In this document: in pieces, positions 1 to 8,781 of the stretch
How positions within the stretch are numbered: position 1 is the first letter of the stretch
Layout: every line of letters starts with the position of its first letter
From: JBCCQH01 sp039024435
GTDB lineage: Bacteria; Bacteroidota; Bacteroidia; J057; JADKCL01
DNA length: 58,648 bases
NCBI GenBank assembly: GCA_039024435.1
Contig: JBCCQH010000036.1
Coordinates: 1 to 58,648, forward strand
Direction of reading: 5' to 3'
The notes under the pieces: model-generated
Told to the model about the DNA's origin: nothing
Seen by the model: the letters and a program-made list of their open reading frames with translations, nothing else
The model's database searches: none
Program-made: the position numbers and the translations under genes

Positions 1-3000
1 CTGGTTGTAGGTGTCCCAGAACTGATCGGTGAACTGCCCCCAGATGCGGCCCTGATCCTCCTTGGGCAGGCCATTGATGTCGTCGAGAGAATTGACATCG
101 TAGCCGAGGCTGCGGGCGAGATCTACGGTTTCGGCATCGAGTTTGGACTGATCGACATTGAGCATGTCGATGGAGTTGTTGCGTCCGGTATAGCCGCCAG
201 TGGGATCATTTCCATTCCACATGGCGCCCTCGTCGGAGCCTTTGAAGATGGAACTGGTGCCCATGCCTTCATCGATGGGATCGGTGTAGCGTCCCAAGGC
301 GACGGTGGTAGCGTCGGGATCCATGGTGACATCACCGCCGTAGCCATCGTACTTGTAGACCAGGCTGCCCGACTCATCGATGTAGGCCACTTCGCGGCCG
401 CTGTCGTCCAGGAAGCGGGTAACGCCACCGGATTCCTCCACATTGAGGGAATTTCGGAGATTGTCCAGTTGCTCCGCGGGCACCTGCTCGGTCGGCGCGC
501 CTCCGGTAGTACGCGGGGGCACGGTATTGTCGGTCTGGTTGAGGTTGCTGGCGGTATTGTCGGTCTGGTCGAGGTTGCTGGTGGCGTTGTCGGTTTGGTC
601 GAGGTTGCTGGCGGCGTTGTCGGTCTGGTCGAGGTTGCTGGCGGTATTGTCGGTCTGGTCGAGGTTGTTGGCGGTATTGTCGGTTTGGTCGAGGTTGCTG
701 GCGGTATTGTCGGTTTGGTCGAGGTTGCTGGCGGCGTTGTCGGTCTGGTCCAGGTTACTGACGACGTTGTCGGTTTGATCCAGATTGTTGACGGTATCGT
801 CCACGACGGGCAGGGTATTGTCGATCTGGTCGCCATTGGCGAGGTAATTGTCCCACTGCTGGGGATCGACATTGCGGACCAAGTTGTCGAGTTGGTCGCT
901 GTTTTCCAGCGCCGGATTGTTCAGCAGATTTTCCAATTGCTGCGGTCCGACGATCTGAATCAACTCATCCAGTTGGTCGCCATTTTGTACCATCGGATGC
1001 TGCAACAAACTGCGCAGTTGATTTGGCGGAACTTGTCCGAGGAGATTGTTCAACTGGCTGGCGTCACGGACGCCCGGCAGGCGCATCAATTCGTTCAGTT
1101 GGCCGGCATCGTCGACTTGGTTGAGGAGCTTGGTAAGTACATCGACATCTCCGCCGACATTGTTCAGGAGATTGAGCACCTGGGTATCCGGCCCGATCTT
1201 TCCCGTCGAAATCAAGGCGTCCAACTGGGCCAGCGTGGCGCGTCCATCCAGCAAGTGCTGGGCTTTTACCAAGCCCAACTGGTCAATCGCCCGCCCGAGG
1301 GCGGGCAAGTTGTCGAGGTTGTTCAGAATCAGGCTCAAATCACCGACCCCGCGCATTTTGGCGAGGATACCGGCGGCTTCGTCCGAGTTTTGCAAAACGT
1401 TGATCAGTTGGGTGACCTTTGCCGGATCTCCCACTTGATCGATAATCCGGGAAAGCTCACCCAGATCGCCGACCTTGTTGGCGAGGGCCAGCAGCCCGTC
1501 CACATCGTCTACGTACGCCAAAATCGGAATCGCTTTTCTAAGGCCACCCAGTTGGCGGATGATGCCCGAAATTCGGGAGGCGCGGGCCGACCATTTGCCC
1601 ACGCGGGCGACGATGCCGGTGCCCACAAAGGAAGAAATGATTTCGAAGAGGCCCCGTCCGATCTTTTCTCCGCGTTCGTAGGGTGATCCATCCATCATGA
1701 TCGCCTGGACAATGAGCACTACCCCCATTGCAACCCCGATCACAATTCCGATGATGAGCATCGCCGTCCCGAAGGTGACCCCCAAGATCCCGGCAACAAT
1801 GGCCGCGAGTCCGGCGATGATGCCAATGACAATGGCCGCGGCGACCCACATGATCGGTGTCACAATCAGCATCGCAAGGTCAGAAATCATTTGGACTGCC
1901 CCCAAGAAGAGACCAGCGACGATCCCGCCGAGCATTTCCAGGCCCCCCATGACAAAGTTGCCCACGCTTTCGAGTAGGCCGGGGGAGTGTTTCGGCAGCT
2001 TCGCAAAGGCGGAACTTACCTCGCTGGAGAAGTCGCTGACCGCACTTTCTTGCACCTCGATGGCTTCGTCGACCTTTTCGGTCATGTCGGTGGACCGCTC
2101 TTCCACCCCTTCGCCCCAGGCTTCGTCGGCCGCCGTAACGGCTTCATCGTATTTGGGCTCCATATTGCCCTTGACCCCCTCGATCTCCGTGATCGCTTCG
2201 TCGGCGGTGGTGTCGATGTTGCCTTTGTACTCTTCGACCTTCGCGTCGATCTCGGTTTCGAAGGCGCTGACCGCTTCGTCGAGAACCGACTGGATTTGGC
2301 GGGTAAACGTGGTCGCCTCCTGCCGTACCGTGATGGCAAAATGGTCAAACTGATTGGCCGCCCCGCCCATCACGCCGGCCAATTCACTGATGTATTCGGC
2401 ACCAGCGGCCGCAACGTCGGCCTGGGCTTCGGTCATGTCGCCGCTCGACCAGCCAATCGGGGCCACCGCCCGGGCGATTTCGTCCATTTGCTTGCCGGCA
2501 TCTTTGGTCTTCCGGCGGATGTCCTTGCCGGCTTTGCGCAGGGCGGTGCGTGCGCCCAGGATGGCGCCCCGGCCTAGCGCGTCGTAGTCTTTGTCCAGTT
2601 TGCCCTTTTGCCGTTCAAATTCCTGGATCACCTCCTGGCTTTCCTGCTCCAACTGGTTCAGGAAATCCTCCACCGAGTTGTTGATCTGCTCGTTGGTGTC
2701 CTCGACCTTGCGGTCAATCTCGGTGTTGGCGTTTTCCCGGGGCTCATCAAACTTGCCGTGGATATCGGTGGCTTCTGAGCGGATGTCTTCGCCCATCTGC
2801 GTACCGTCGTTGATGAGCGATTCGTTCAGTTGACTCGCCGAATCAACCATCTGAGAGGAGATATTAGAGGCTTCGGAACGGGCTTCGGAGGCCAATTGGT
2901 CCGCGCCCTCGCGGTCCGCGTAGGAAGCGTAAGCCGAGTCGACCGAGGAGGTCATCTGTTGGGAAAGGCCCTGGGTGGACGAAATTGCCCGGGCTCCTTC

Positions 3001-4713
3001 GGTCGTACCGTGGTTGAGAATGGCTTCGGCGTGGCCGTCGGAGGATGTGGTAATCTGTTCCTTTTTTGCTTCGACCATAGCTTCGATGGCCGCTTTCTCC
3101 GTGTCCCCGGAGGTCGAGACATCGGTGGTGCGGGTTTCGATGTGCGTGGTCAGCGTGGTGCGGGCGGACTCGGTCGCGGTCTGGATGGCCGTGATCGCGG
3201 TATCGATGTTCTCTTTGTAGACGTTTTTTTCTGCGTCCATGGCCTCACGGATCTGGCCTTTGACGCCTTCGTATTTTCCGTCGAGGGTCTTGATATGCCC
3301 GTCGATGCTGGCGTTCATTTGGCCTTTTTGGCCTTCAATGACGTCGAGCAGGGCGTAGTAGCTGGAATAGTCGCCGTAACCTCCGCCGAATCCATCCAGG
3401 GTCATCATCTGGGCGACCGGATTGGTGGTGTTGGCGACTTGATCGAGGATTTGGCGGCCCTGTTCGACATCGGCCTCCAATGCACCTTTGGCGATATAAT
3501 CCGCTTGCCGTTCCAGATCGGGGCTGAGGTTGACCGGGATCCCGTTGATCATGCCATCCATGGACGGCACGCCATTGTCGATCTGCTGACGCAAGTGGGC
3601 GGCTTCGTGGTAGATCAGGCGCTGGCCTTTGGCACTGTTCGGGTCGAAGTGGCCCGGAGCAAAGTGCATGGTGTTGCCGGCGACGGCGGCGACTGCCCCC
3701 GCATTGCCGGGCAGATCAGAATTGGCCTTGATCTGTACGTTGTTGAAGCTCATGTTGAGCACCGCTTCGAGTCGGGTACGCACCGGGTCGGGCAATTCTG
3801 AGGGTCCGGCAGTGAACTTGGTCGCGGCCGGAACTTCGGCGGCTTGGGAGGCAGATTCCGAGCCGGAAGCGCCCGCGTCGTTGTCTTTTTCTTCCGCAGC
3901 GGGTCCGGAGGGGTGGGGATCCGCATTGGCGTTGGGATCCTGGGGCGCGGTTGCGATTTTTTTGTTCTTGTTGTTTTCTTTGTCCTTTGAGCGGTCAGGT
4001 TTTTCCTGGACGAGGTCTTTTGCCTCGCCTTTTTTCATTTTCTCCTGTTCCTCTTTCTTCTTGCGCTGGCCCTCTTCGGCGGCGGCCTGATTTTCTTTGC
4101 CTTTGCTGTCGTCGGGCTTGTCTGGGGTTTTGACTTTGTCGAGGGCCTGAATGGCCATGTCCGCCATCGTTTCCAGGAATTCCATACCGGCCTCGGAATC
4201 GGATTCCTCGCGCTTCATCTGGATGGGGGTGGACACTTTGAGCTGCATAAAGGCCGGTAAACTGGACCGTACATCCTTCTGCATATCATGGTTCGGGACG
4301 GAAGACTTGTCGTCGGAGCCTTTTTCGACCTTGTAACTTTTGCCTGCGTCTTTGGAGTCGGTGTCGAGTTCAGCGTCGTCGATTTTTTCTGGGAGGAAGG
4401 AAAATGGTTTCGCTTGCGCGGCCTGCTGGCGCAATACTTCTTTTTTCTTGGCCTTGATGGGATCCTCCGGTTTGCCTCCGGAGCCGTCGTCGGCGGAGGG
4501 GTCGGAGTCGTTGGGGGTGGCGGCGGCATTGGATGCCGGGCTGTCGGCTCCTTGGCCACTGTTTTCACTTTGATGCTCATCGGGATCATCCGGAAGAACC
4601 GCAAATACTTTCTTGGCGGGTGCCACTTGCGGGTAATCGTGAATTTCTTCTTCTTCCTTTTTTGGGGTGGGCTGCGGGGAGAATACCCGTGCCTTGACGC
4701 GTTTTTTCGACAT
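1..4713 (-). CDS. Giant DUF4157 eCIS-type effector/toxin, 3' end cut by window edge
   Basis: The frame is open without a stop from the ATG at 4713 to base 1, giving 1571 residues with the C-terminus missing. Visible layout: residues 1-300 charged, disordered, Lys/Glu/Pro-rich; about 305-390 a DUF4157 domain with the metalloprotease-like motif YHEAAHLRQQ (HEAAH 369-373); about 450-910 long Glu/Lys/Thr/Ser-rich helices, probably coiled coil; 932-1007 an almost uninterrupted Gly/Ala/Ile/Val hydrophobic block, probably several membrane or channel helices; about 1030-1300 Leu/Asn-rich helical repeats; 1312-1391 tandem decapeptides of type DQTDNTASNL; then a GD/GY-rich domain containing GMGTSSIFKGSDEGAMW and GRIWGQFTDQFWDTYNQ. 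DUF4157 is the marker domain of cargo linked to extracellular contractile injection systems. The role as eCIS cargo is inference, supported by the eCIS at 26-54 kb. The nature of the terminal domain is unknown. Confidence 0.9.
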   Translation of the reverse strand, partial: MSKKRVKARVFSPQPTPKKEEEEIHDYPQVAPAKKVFAVLPDDPDEHQSENSGQGADSPASNAAATPNDSDPSADDGSGGKPEDPIKAKKKEVLRQQAAQAKPFSFLPEKIDDAELDTDSKDAGKSYKVEKGSDDKSSVPNHDMQKDVRSSLPAFMQLKVSTPIQMKREESDSEAGMEFLETMADMAIQALDKVKTPDKPDDSKGKENQAAAEEGQRKKKEEQEKMKKGEAKDLVQEKPDRSKDKENNKNKKIATAPQDPNANADPHPSGPAAEEKDNDAGASGSESASQAAEVPAATKFTAGPSELPDPVRTRLEAVLNMSFNNVQIKANSDLPGNAGAVAAVAGNTMHFAPGHFDPNSAKGQRLIYHEAAHLRQQIDNGVPSMDGMINGIPVNLSPDLERQADYIAKGALEADVEQGRQILDQVANTTNPVAQMMTLDGFGGGYGDYSSYYALLDVIEGQKGQMNASIDGHIKTLDGKYEGVKGQIREAMDAEKNVYKENIDTAITAIQTATESARTTLTTHIETRTTDVSTSGDTEKAAIEAMVEAKKEQITTSSDGHAEAILNHGTTEGARAISSTQGLSQQMTSSVDSAYASYADREGADQLASEARSEASNISSQMVDSASQLNESLINDGTQMGEDIRSEATDIHGKFDEPRENANTEIDRKVEDTNEQINNSVEDFLNQLEQESQEVIQEFERQKGKLDKDYDALGRGAILGARTALRKAGKDIRRKTKDAGKQMDEIARAVAPIGWSSGDMTEAQADVAAAGAEYISELAGVMGGAANQFDHFAITVRQEATTFTRQIQSVLDEAVSAFETEIDAKVEEYKGNIDTTADEAITEIEGVKGNMEPKYDEAVTAADEAWGEGVEERSTDMTEKVDEAIEVQESAVSDFSSEVSSAFAKLPKHSPGLLESVGNFVMGGLEMLGGIVAGLFLGAVQMISDLAMLIVTPIMWVAAAIVIGIIAGLAAIVAGILGVTFGTAMLIIGIVIGVAMGVVLIVQAIMMDGSPYERGEKIGRGLFEIISSFVGTGIVARVGKWSARASRISGIIRQLGGLRKAIPILAYVDDVDGLLALANKVGDLGELSRIIDQVGDPAKVTQLINVLQNSDEAAGILAKMRGVGDLSLILNNLDNLPALGRAIDQLGLVKAQHLLDGRATLAQLDALISTGKIGPDTQVLNLLNNVGGDVDVLTKLLNQVDDAGQLNELMRLPGVRDASQLNNLLGQVPPNQLRSLLQHPMVQNGDQLDELIQIVGPQQLENLLNNPALENSDQLDNLVRNVDPQQWDNYLANGDQIDNTLPVVDDTVNNLDQTDNVVSNLDQTDNAASNLDQTDNTASNLDQTDNTANNLDQTDNTASNLDQTDNAASNLDQTDNATSNLDQTDNTASNLNQTDNTVPPRTTGGAPTEQVPAEQLDNLRNSLNVEESGGVTRFLDDSGREVAYIDESGSLVYKYDGYGGDVTMDPDATTVALGRYTDPIDEGMGTSSIFKGSDEGAMWNGNDPTGGYTGRNNSIDMLNVDQSKLDAETVDLARSLGYDVNSLDDINGLPKEDQGRIWGQFTDQFWDTYNQ
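521..800 (-). repeat. 30-bp tandem repeat coding for decapeptides
   Basis: Eight full 30-bp units (541-780) with partial units at both ends. Read on the - strand they give decapeptides like DQTDNTASNL. The units differ at few positions (Thr/Ala/Val at residue 6, Ser/Asn at residue 8). The array lies between the helical repeats and the C-terminal domain of the DUF4157 protein, so it looks like a flexible or fibrous spacer. Copy number could vary by slippage. Confidence 0.95.
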
Positions 4714-4995
4714 CTGACAATTGGCTATAATTCGACTAAAGCGCGCTCTGACGGACCTTGGCTAAACAATCGCGTCAAAGTAGTTGATTGCGCATATACC
4801 AGAATGAGAAAATAATAAATTCCTGACACATTACCCTAATTTTGTACGGGAAATTGTGCTACACGCAGTATGCTACCGGCGTTTCATTTGCCCAGGCAAC
4901 CACAATTCCTTTGGTTAGATCATCATTGATGTTGCGTACAAATGTGAAATCGCTGCGAAAATGAGCTTGTTTGCGCAAAGGCGAGAAACCGCCTC

Positions 4996-5508
4996 TTAGA
5001 GAATGACCAGCGCCACAGATTTTCGTACCCGCGAAAAATGGATGTTGCGGACGCGCTCCTCGTTGACGGCGTAAGTAAACATCGGTCCAAAATCGGGATC
5101 GGATTCGGACTCCGATTCCTTCACGACTGCGCCTTTTCCAGTTTTGCCTTCCACCAAATCCTGCATTTTCTTTTGCAGGAAGGTGCGCCGTTGCACCTTG
5201 TCCTCGGCGGCTGCGGGGCAGTCTTTCAGGAATTCCGTCGCCCGCCAACTGTCGCGGTAAATGGTGTCGCCGGTATGGCTGACAATGAAGAAATAGATGG
5301 TGGTGTCGAGGGCTTCGTCGCCGAAATATCCGATCAAAAAACGGTCTTCGATATGGTCGGAGCAGAAATGGTGCAAGCGTTCATAAAACATACTCGAAGG
5401 TCCCACGGGGACCTTCGCCGGCGCATTGGTTCCCGACGAGCAAGCCGCTAAAAACAGCACAAATACTCCGACAAGTGCGCAAATAACCTGATTGAAGCGC
5501 ATGAACAT
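4996..5508 (-). CDS. Small secreted lipoprotein of unknown function
   Basis: A 170-aa protein with a short basic N-terminus, a hydrophobic stretch and a lipobox (FLAACSS), so it should be exported by Sec and lipidated at the Cys. The mature part is mixed alpha/beta with an acidic Ser/Glu/Asp run (ESESESDPD) in the middle and a basic C-terminus. I recognise no family. Two ATGs, 5508 and 5502, are six bases apart; both keep the signal peptide and no clear ribosome site decides. It points the same way as the DUF4157 gene, 282 bp upstream of it. That spacer holds no gene and probably carries the promoter of the effector. Confidence 0.75.
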   Translation of the reverse strand: MFMRFNQVICALVGVFVLFLAACSSGTNAPAKVPVGPSSMFYERLHHFCSDHIEDRFLIGYFGDEALDTTIYFFIVSHTGDTIYRDSWRATEFLKDCPAAAEDKVQRRTFLQKKMQDLVEGKTGKGAVVKESESESDPDFGPMFTYAVNEERVRNIHFSRVRKSVALVIL

Positions 5509-5544
5509 CCGGCAAATTTAATCATTTTTTGCCCGCGCAAAGGG

Positions 5545-5567
5545 TAAAAAATACCCCCTTGGGGGGG
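5545..5567 (-). terminator. Possible intrinsic terminator or attenuator hairpin (- strand)
   Basis: On the - strand a run of C is followed by a matching run of G (5554-5567) and then TATTTTTTACCC, the shape of an intrinsic terminator. It sits 40-60 bp upstream of the lipoprotein start, and no gene is seen upstream that it would serve, so leader attenuation is an alternative. Confidence 0.35.
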
Positions 5568-5814
5568 CAAGCGGTACCAGCGGCTGGGGAAGTGTACGGG
5601 GAGACGTTACGATTTTGGAAAAAACCATTTGCCGGACAAAATGGACTTGGGCTAACTAATTGTTGGAAATCGGGATTTTCCGCTGGCGATTCGCAATCAA
5701 AAGTTGATTTATCCAATAGATTTTGTTATTTTCACAATCCTTAAATCGAAGATTGCAACCGTACTCCATCATTTATCAGATTGCACCACCCGAATTTTAA
5801 TCATCAGCCAGAAT

Positions 5815-6009
5815 ATGAAAGAAGAAAAGAAAGCCAAATCCCCTTCCTCCGCACAACCCCACAACGTCCGCATCATTCCGAGTTCTCCACTGCACGGTGC
5901 CGGTTCGATTGCGATGCGCCAATCATCGGATCTTTACCGGCAAACTGTCATTCGCTATGACGAAAACGAAATTGAAGGCCTGATCGGCCGTGATGACGAC
6001 AAGGACTGA
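5815..6009 (+). CDS. Small hypothetical protein, 64 aa
   Basis: A 64-aa soluble protein beginning MKEEKKAKSPSS with a Lys/Ser/Pro-rich N-terminus and an acidic end (EIEGLIGRDDDKD). It has no signal peptide or membrane segment and I recognise no family. The start at 5815 is preferred over upstream non-ATG starts because the upstream extension is hydrophobic and atypical. A strong terminator hairpin follows the stop codon (6036-6062), which supports a real transcription unit. Confidence 0.55.
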   Translation: MKEEKKAKSPSSAQPHNVRIIPSSPLHGAGSIAMRQSSDLYRQTVIRYDENEIEGLIGRDDDKD

Positions 6010-6035
6010 TCCTTTTGCGTCCATAAAAACACGAG

Positions 6036-6070
6036 ACAGCCAACTCTTGAAGGGTTGGCTGTGCTAATTT
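6036..6070 (+). terminator. Intrinsic terminator after the 64-aa gene
   Basis: ACAGCCAACTC at 6036-6046 pairs with GGGTTGGCTGT at 6052-6062 (9 perfect pairs plus weaker closing), followed by GCTAATTTTAGG. It lies 27 bp after the stop of the 64-aa gene. Confidence 0.7.
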
Positions 6071-6167
6071 TAGGCGGTCAATAAAGATAAAATCTCCTCG
6101 CAATTAATTCGCGAAATGTAGTATCTTGCGCCACGTTTCCTATCACAAACATAAAACTTACAAGTGC

Positions 6168-6611
6168 ATGAGCTTTTTTAAGAACATTCTCGGGGGTGGT
6201 GGTTCACCCACCAGCCTGAACAAGCAGGAAGGATTTTGCGGGATGCTGCTCGCGATTATTGCTGCTGACGGACAAATCACGAATGAAGAAGTTGCTGACT
6301 TCTGGTCTGCCGTACAAAAAGCTAATATCCTTGAGTCGCTGAACCAAAATCAGTTCAAAAGCATGATGGACAAGCTGATTCGCATCTTGCGCAAGCAAGG
6401 TGTGGACGAGCTGATGCGCCTCAGTGCGGAAGGCATCCCGCCGGAACTGTACAAGCCGACCTTCGTCAATGCCCTCGACTTGGTATTCTCCGATGGCCAC
6501 GTGGACCCGGATGAAGTCAAGGTGATGGACAAAATGAAAGTTATGTTTGAAATCGACGATCAGTTTGCCGCCATGGCGGGCGAAGTGATCAAGATCAAGG
6601 GCAGCGTCTGA
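6168..6611 (+). CDS. TerB-like (tellurite-resistance family) helical protein
   Basis: A 147-aa soluble protein. After a Gly-rich N-terminus it shows the TerB-like pattern: a hydrophobic helix GMLLAIIAADGQITNEEVAD (a DG-x-IT acidic turn) and near the end DLVFSDGHVDPDEVKVMDK, a second DGxVDxxE turn. Such acidic turns bind divalent metal in TerB. Role: probably a cytoplasmic or membrane-associated stress/metal protein; the specific function is unknown. The ATG at 6168 is chosen because the protein match begins there; a longer frame from 6126 adds an atypical N-terminus. A Bacteroidota-like -7 box (TATCTTGC, 6122-6129) lies about 40 bp upstream. Confidence 0.75.
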   Translation: MSFFKNILGGGGSPTSLNKQEGFCGMLLAIIAADGQITNEEVADFWSAVQKANILESLNQNQFKSMMDKLIRILRKQGVDELMRLSAEGIPPELYKPTFVNALDLVFSDGHVDPDEVKVMDKMKVMFEIDDQFAAMAGEVIKIKGSV

Positions 6612-6650
6612 TCGCACCTTGAGAAATACATTTTCCAATTTGGAAAAGCG

Positions 6651-6680
6651 AAGCGGCACCTCAGGGCGCCGCTTTATTTT
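6651..6680. terminator. Terminator between convergent terB-like and CDF genes
   Basis: AAGCGGC (6651-6657) pairs with GCCGCTT (6668-6674) and is followed by TATTTTTG, a rho-independent terminator for the TerB-like gene. It touches the stop codon of the convergent transporter gene at 6674. Confidence 0.7.
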
Positions 6681-7687
6681 TGGGGAAGCTGATTTCCGGA
6701 AGCGTGCCCGGCGCAATTGGTGCCTTCGGCTTCAATCTCGATGGTGGCGTGTTTGATCTGGAAATGTTGCAATACGTGCCGCGCCTGCCGTTTGACCACC
6801 TCGGCTTCGGGCAGGGTAGTTCCCTCTGCCAGAACCAGGTGCAGGCTGGCGATGTTATAGGCTCCGTCCAAGGACCACAAATGCAGGTCGTGGACGTCAC
6901 AGACCCTTTCGAGGGCGCACAGATCCACTTCGAGGGCTTTACCATCGATGGATGGGGGACGGCCCTGCAGAAAAATCGGCAAAATGGCGCGCAAATTGCG
7001 AAAGACATTGAACAGAATGAAAGCCATGATCGCCAGCGAAAGGATGGGATCGAGGATGGGCACGTCGACGAACAGCATTACGACACTGCCGATCAATATG
7101 GCGACCCAGCCCAGTACGTCCTCCAGGAGGTGCAGCATCACAGCCCGTTCATTGAGAGAATGGCCCCGGCTGAGCCGAAAGGCTGCCAGTCCATTGGCGA
7201 GTACTCCGACAACGGCAATCGCAACCATGCCCGGAGCGTGGGTCGGTTCGGGGGCGATCAACCGCGGGATCGTTTCGTACATGATAAAAATCGAGCCGAC
7301 AACCAGGACAATCGAGTTGATGAAGGCACCGAGTACGGAAAACCGTGCGTAACCGTAGTTGAATTTCTGATCCCGCCCCTTTTCCGAGTACTTTTCCAGG
7401 TACCAGGCCAGCCCCAGCGCCAATGAATCCCCGAGGTCGTGCAGCGCATCGGTGAGGATGGCTACCGAATTGGTGAAAATGCCCCCGAAGATTTCCAAAA
7501 TGGTGAACCCCAAGTTGAGGAAAAATGCAACTTGGAGGTTACCGGTTGCACCGTGGTGGTGGTGGCCATGGTGGTGGTGACCGTGATGGTGGTGGGAATG
7601 CTCGTGCGCATGCGCATGCCCGTTCGGGCCGGGCAGATGGGGCGGTTTTTCGGGTAAAGGATGCGTATGGGGCTCGGAGTGCGCCAT
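6674..7687 (-). CDS. czcD: CDF-family cation efflux transporter (CzcD/ZitB-like)
   Basis: A 337-aa cation diffusion facilitator, the family that exports Zn2+/Co2+/Cd2+ from the cytoplasm in exchange for protons. The N-terminus (residues about 20-46) is extremely His-rich, with HHHHG repeats that probably bind or buffer metal. Six membrane segments follow from about residue 50. The family metal site is visible as LTDALHDLGD (D80/D84) in TM2 and MLHLLEDVLGW in TM5. The C-terminal third (after about 245) is the cytoplasmic ferredoxin-like domain with ERVCDVHDLHLWSLDG. Length is normal for the family, slightly extended by the His tail. It is transcribed alone; a near-palindrome GGACAAATTGTCC at 7741-7753 in its upstream region could be an operator. 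Confidence 0.93.
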   Translation of the reverse strand: MAHSEPHTHPLPEKPPHLPGPNGHAHAHEHSHHHHGHHHHGHHHHGATGNLQVAFFLNLGFTILEIFGGIFTNSVAILTDALHDLGDSLALGLAWYLEKYSEKGRDQKFNYGYARFSVLGAFINSIVLVVGSIFIMYETIPRLIAPEPTHAPGMVAIAVVGVLANGLAAFRLSRGHSLNERAVMLHLLEDVLGWVAILIGSVVMLFVDVPILDPILSLAIMAFILFNVFRNLRAILPIFLQGRPPSIDGKALEVDLCALERVCDVHDLHLWSLDGAYNIASLHLVLAEGTTLPEAEVVKRQARHVLQHFQIKHATIEIEAEGTNCAGHASGNQLPQK

Positions 7688-7910
7688 ACAGCATACTACA
7701 AAAAAGTAGCGTACAACTCGATATAAAGCCTAAGGTTCCCGGACAAATTGTCCCAATTTTTACCGGAAAACGGGCATTTCGCCGCCCAACGGGACTTATT
7801 TGCTTACGGGGCAACGGGAATTTCCCCGCCTCACTTCCCGAAGTGAAACCGGAATGGCTCCCGCCAGGGTCCGGACTCGCCGTAAGGCACGGCGGCAAAG
7901 CGTTGGGTAC

Positions 7911-7940
7911 CGAGGCGGAATTCTACGGAATTCCGCCTCG
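7911..7940. terminator. Perfect 13-bp stem-loop downstream of the 237-aa secreted protein
   Basis: CGAGGCGGAATTC (7911-7923), loop TACG, GAATTCCGCCTCG (7928-7940). It lies 7 bp beyond the stop codon at 7947 of the - strand gene. There is no clear T-run, so it may act as an mRNA-stabilising or rho-assisted 3' structure. The rest of 7688-7946 shows no gene. Confidence 0.6.
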
Positions 7941-7946
7941 ATCAGC

Positions 7947-8660
7947 TCAATCGCACATGACTGAGTAGTCATAGATAAACTGCTCGAAGTCGGCCCACTT
8001 GGCATTGTCGTCGTATTTCTTGAGGACCGCTGGGCACTCGGCAAAAAGCTCTTCCTTTTCGCGCTTGTACTCCTTTTTGGTAATTTTGCGGGCGAGATCT
8101 TCTCCTTCTTTTTTGATGTAATAAGATTTGTCGAGGCCGCCGGCTACTGTCATGCCGGCCACCCCTACCCCGATGCTTTCATTGGCAAAGGGATCGTTGT
8201 AGACCGTGACCTTCTTGCTGAAAGTCGGATTCATGACCTGCAACATGCAGAATTGGTTTTTTTTCTTCTTGACCTGGACATTGGAGGATTCCATGTAGAG
8301 GTAGCCGTCGTCGAGGTGCTCGGTGGACAACTCATTGTCCTGGAGCTTGGTCAGGTCGGTGGCGGCGTCGAGGGCTTGGGATAACTTTGCCAGGCCGCTC
8401 GGAGCCACGTACATGTGGTCAATCTCCTCGGGATTGATTTTGACTTTTTCTCCATCGCCGCCGACCACTTTCAGGTCATCGATCAGGCCCCGCTTGAAGT
8501 AGAGCCGTTTGATGTTGACTTCCATTTCCTGCCCATTTTTGAGCGGGATGTAAGTGGGCTTTTTTTTGCTGAACCCTTGGAAGGCGGGGGCAAACGTTTG
8601 CGCCATCGCGGTGGACCCCAAGCAGAGGCAAAGGACCAGAATTAAGCAATTGTGTTTCAT
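7947..8660 (-). CDS. Secreted protein of unknown function, 237 aa
   Basis: The ATG at 8660 gives a classic signal peptide (MKHNCLILVLCLCLGSTAMA, cleavage before Q). A longer frame exists, but it would bury the signal peptide. The mature protein is Lys-rich with a basic run (VQVKKKKNQFC), a Gly-rich short hydrophobic segment (GVGVAGMTVAGG) and a C-terminal charged helix ending in YDYSVMCD. I recognise no family; it resembles the many short exported proteins typical of Saprospiraceae. A good Bacteroidota promoter lies 25 bp upstream (8685-8714) and a strong stem-loop follows the stop. Confidence 0.75.
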   Translation of the reverse strand: MKHNCLILVLCLCLGSTAMAQTFAPAFQGFSKKKPTYIPLKNGQEMEVNIKRLYFKRGLIDDLKVVGGDGEKVKINPEEIDHMYVAPSGLAKLSQALDAATDLTKLQDNELSTEHLDDGYLYMESSNVQVKKKKNQFCMLQVMNPTFSKKVTVYNDPFANESIGVGVAGMTVAGGLDKSYYIKKEGEDLARKITKKEYKREKEELFAECPAVLKKYDDNAKWADFEQFIYDYSVMCD

Positions 8661-8684
8661 TTTCGGTAAATCCATATAGTTAGA

Positions 8685-8714
8685 CAAAATTATGTACAAA
8701 TTAGAAAACCCAAA
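8685..8714 (-). promoter_or_regulatory. Bacteroidota-type promoter of the 237-aa secreted protein gene
   Basis: On the - strand TTTG (8711-8714) is followed after 18 bp by TAATTTTG (8685-8692), an exact match to the TAnnTTTG -7 box used by the Bacteroidota primary sigma factor. The start codon is 25 bp downstream at 8660. The site is back-to-back with the toxin-antitoxin pair. Confidence 0.6.
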
Positions 8715-8781
8715 CGAGGAATGCCACCGGCGGCACGAGAAAATTGCGTGGAGTCCCCCGAGAATGCTTATCTTTATTGAG

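Noticed and set aside
469..1686. 405-codon open frame on the + strand through the repeat array
   Set aside because: The Val/Gly/Leu-rich repeat protein is the mirror of the - strand decapeptide repeats; the - strand frame is open for 1571 codons with clear domains.
2830..3801. 323-codon open frame on the + strand
   Set aside because: Antisense to the coiled-coil and DUF4157 part of the effector; Gly/Phe/Asp-rich composition without family.
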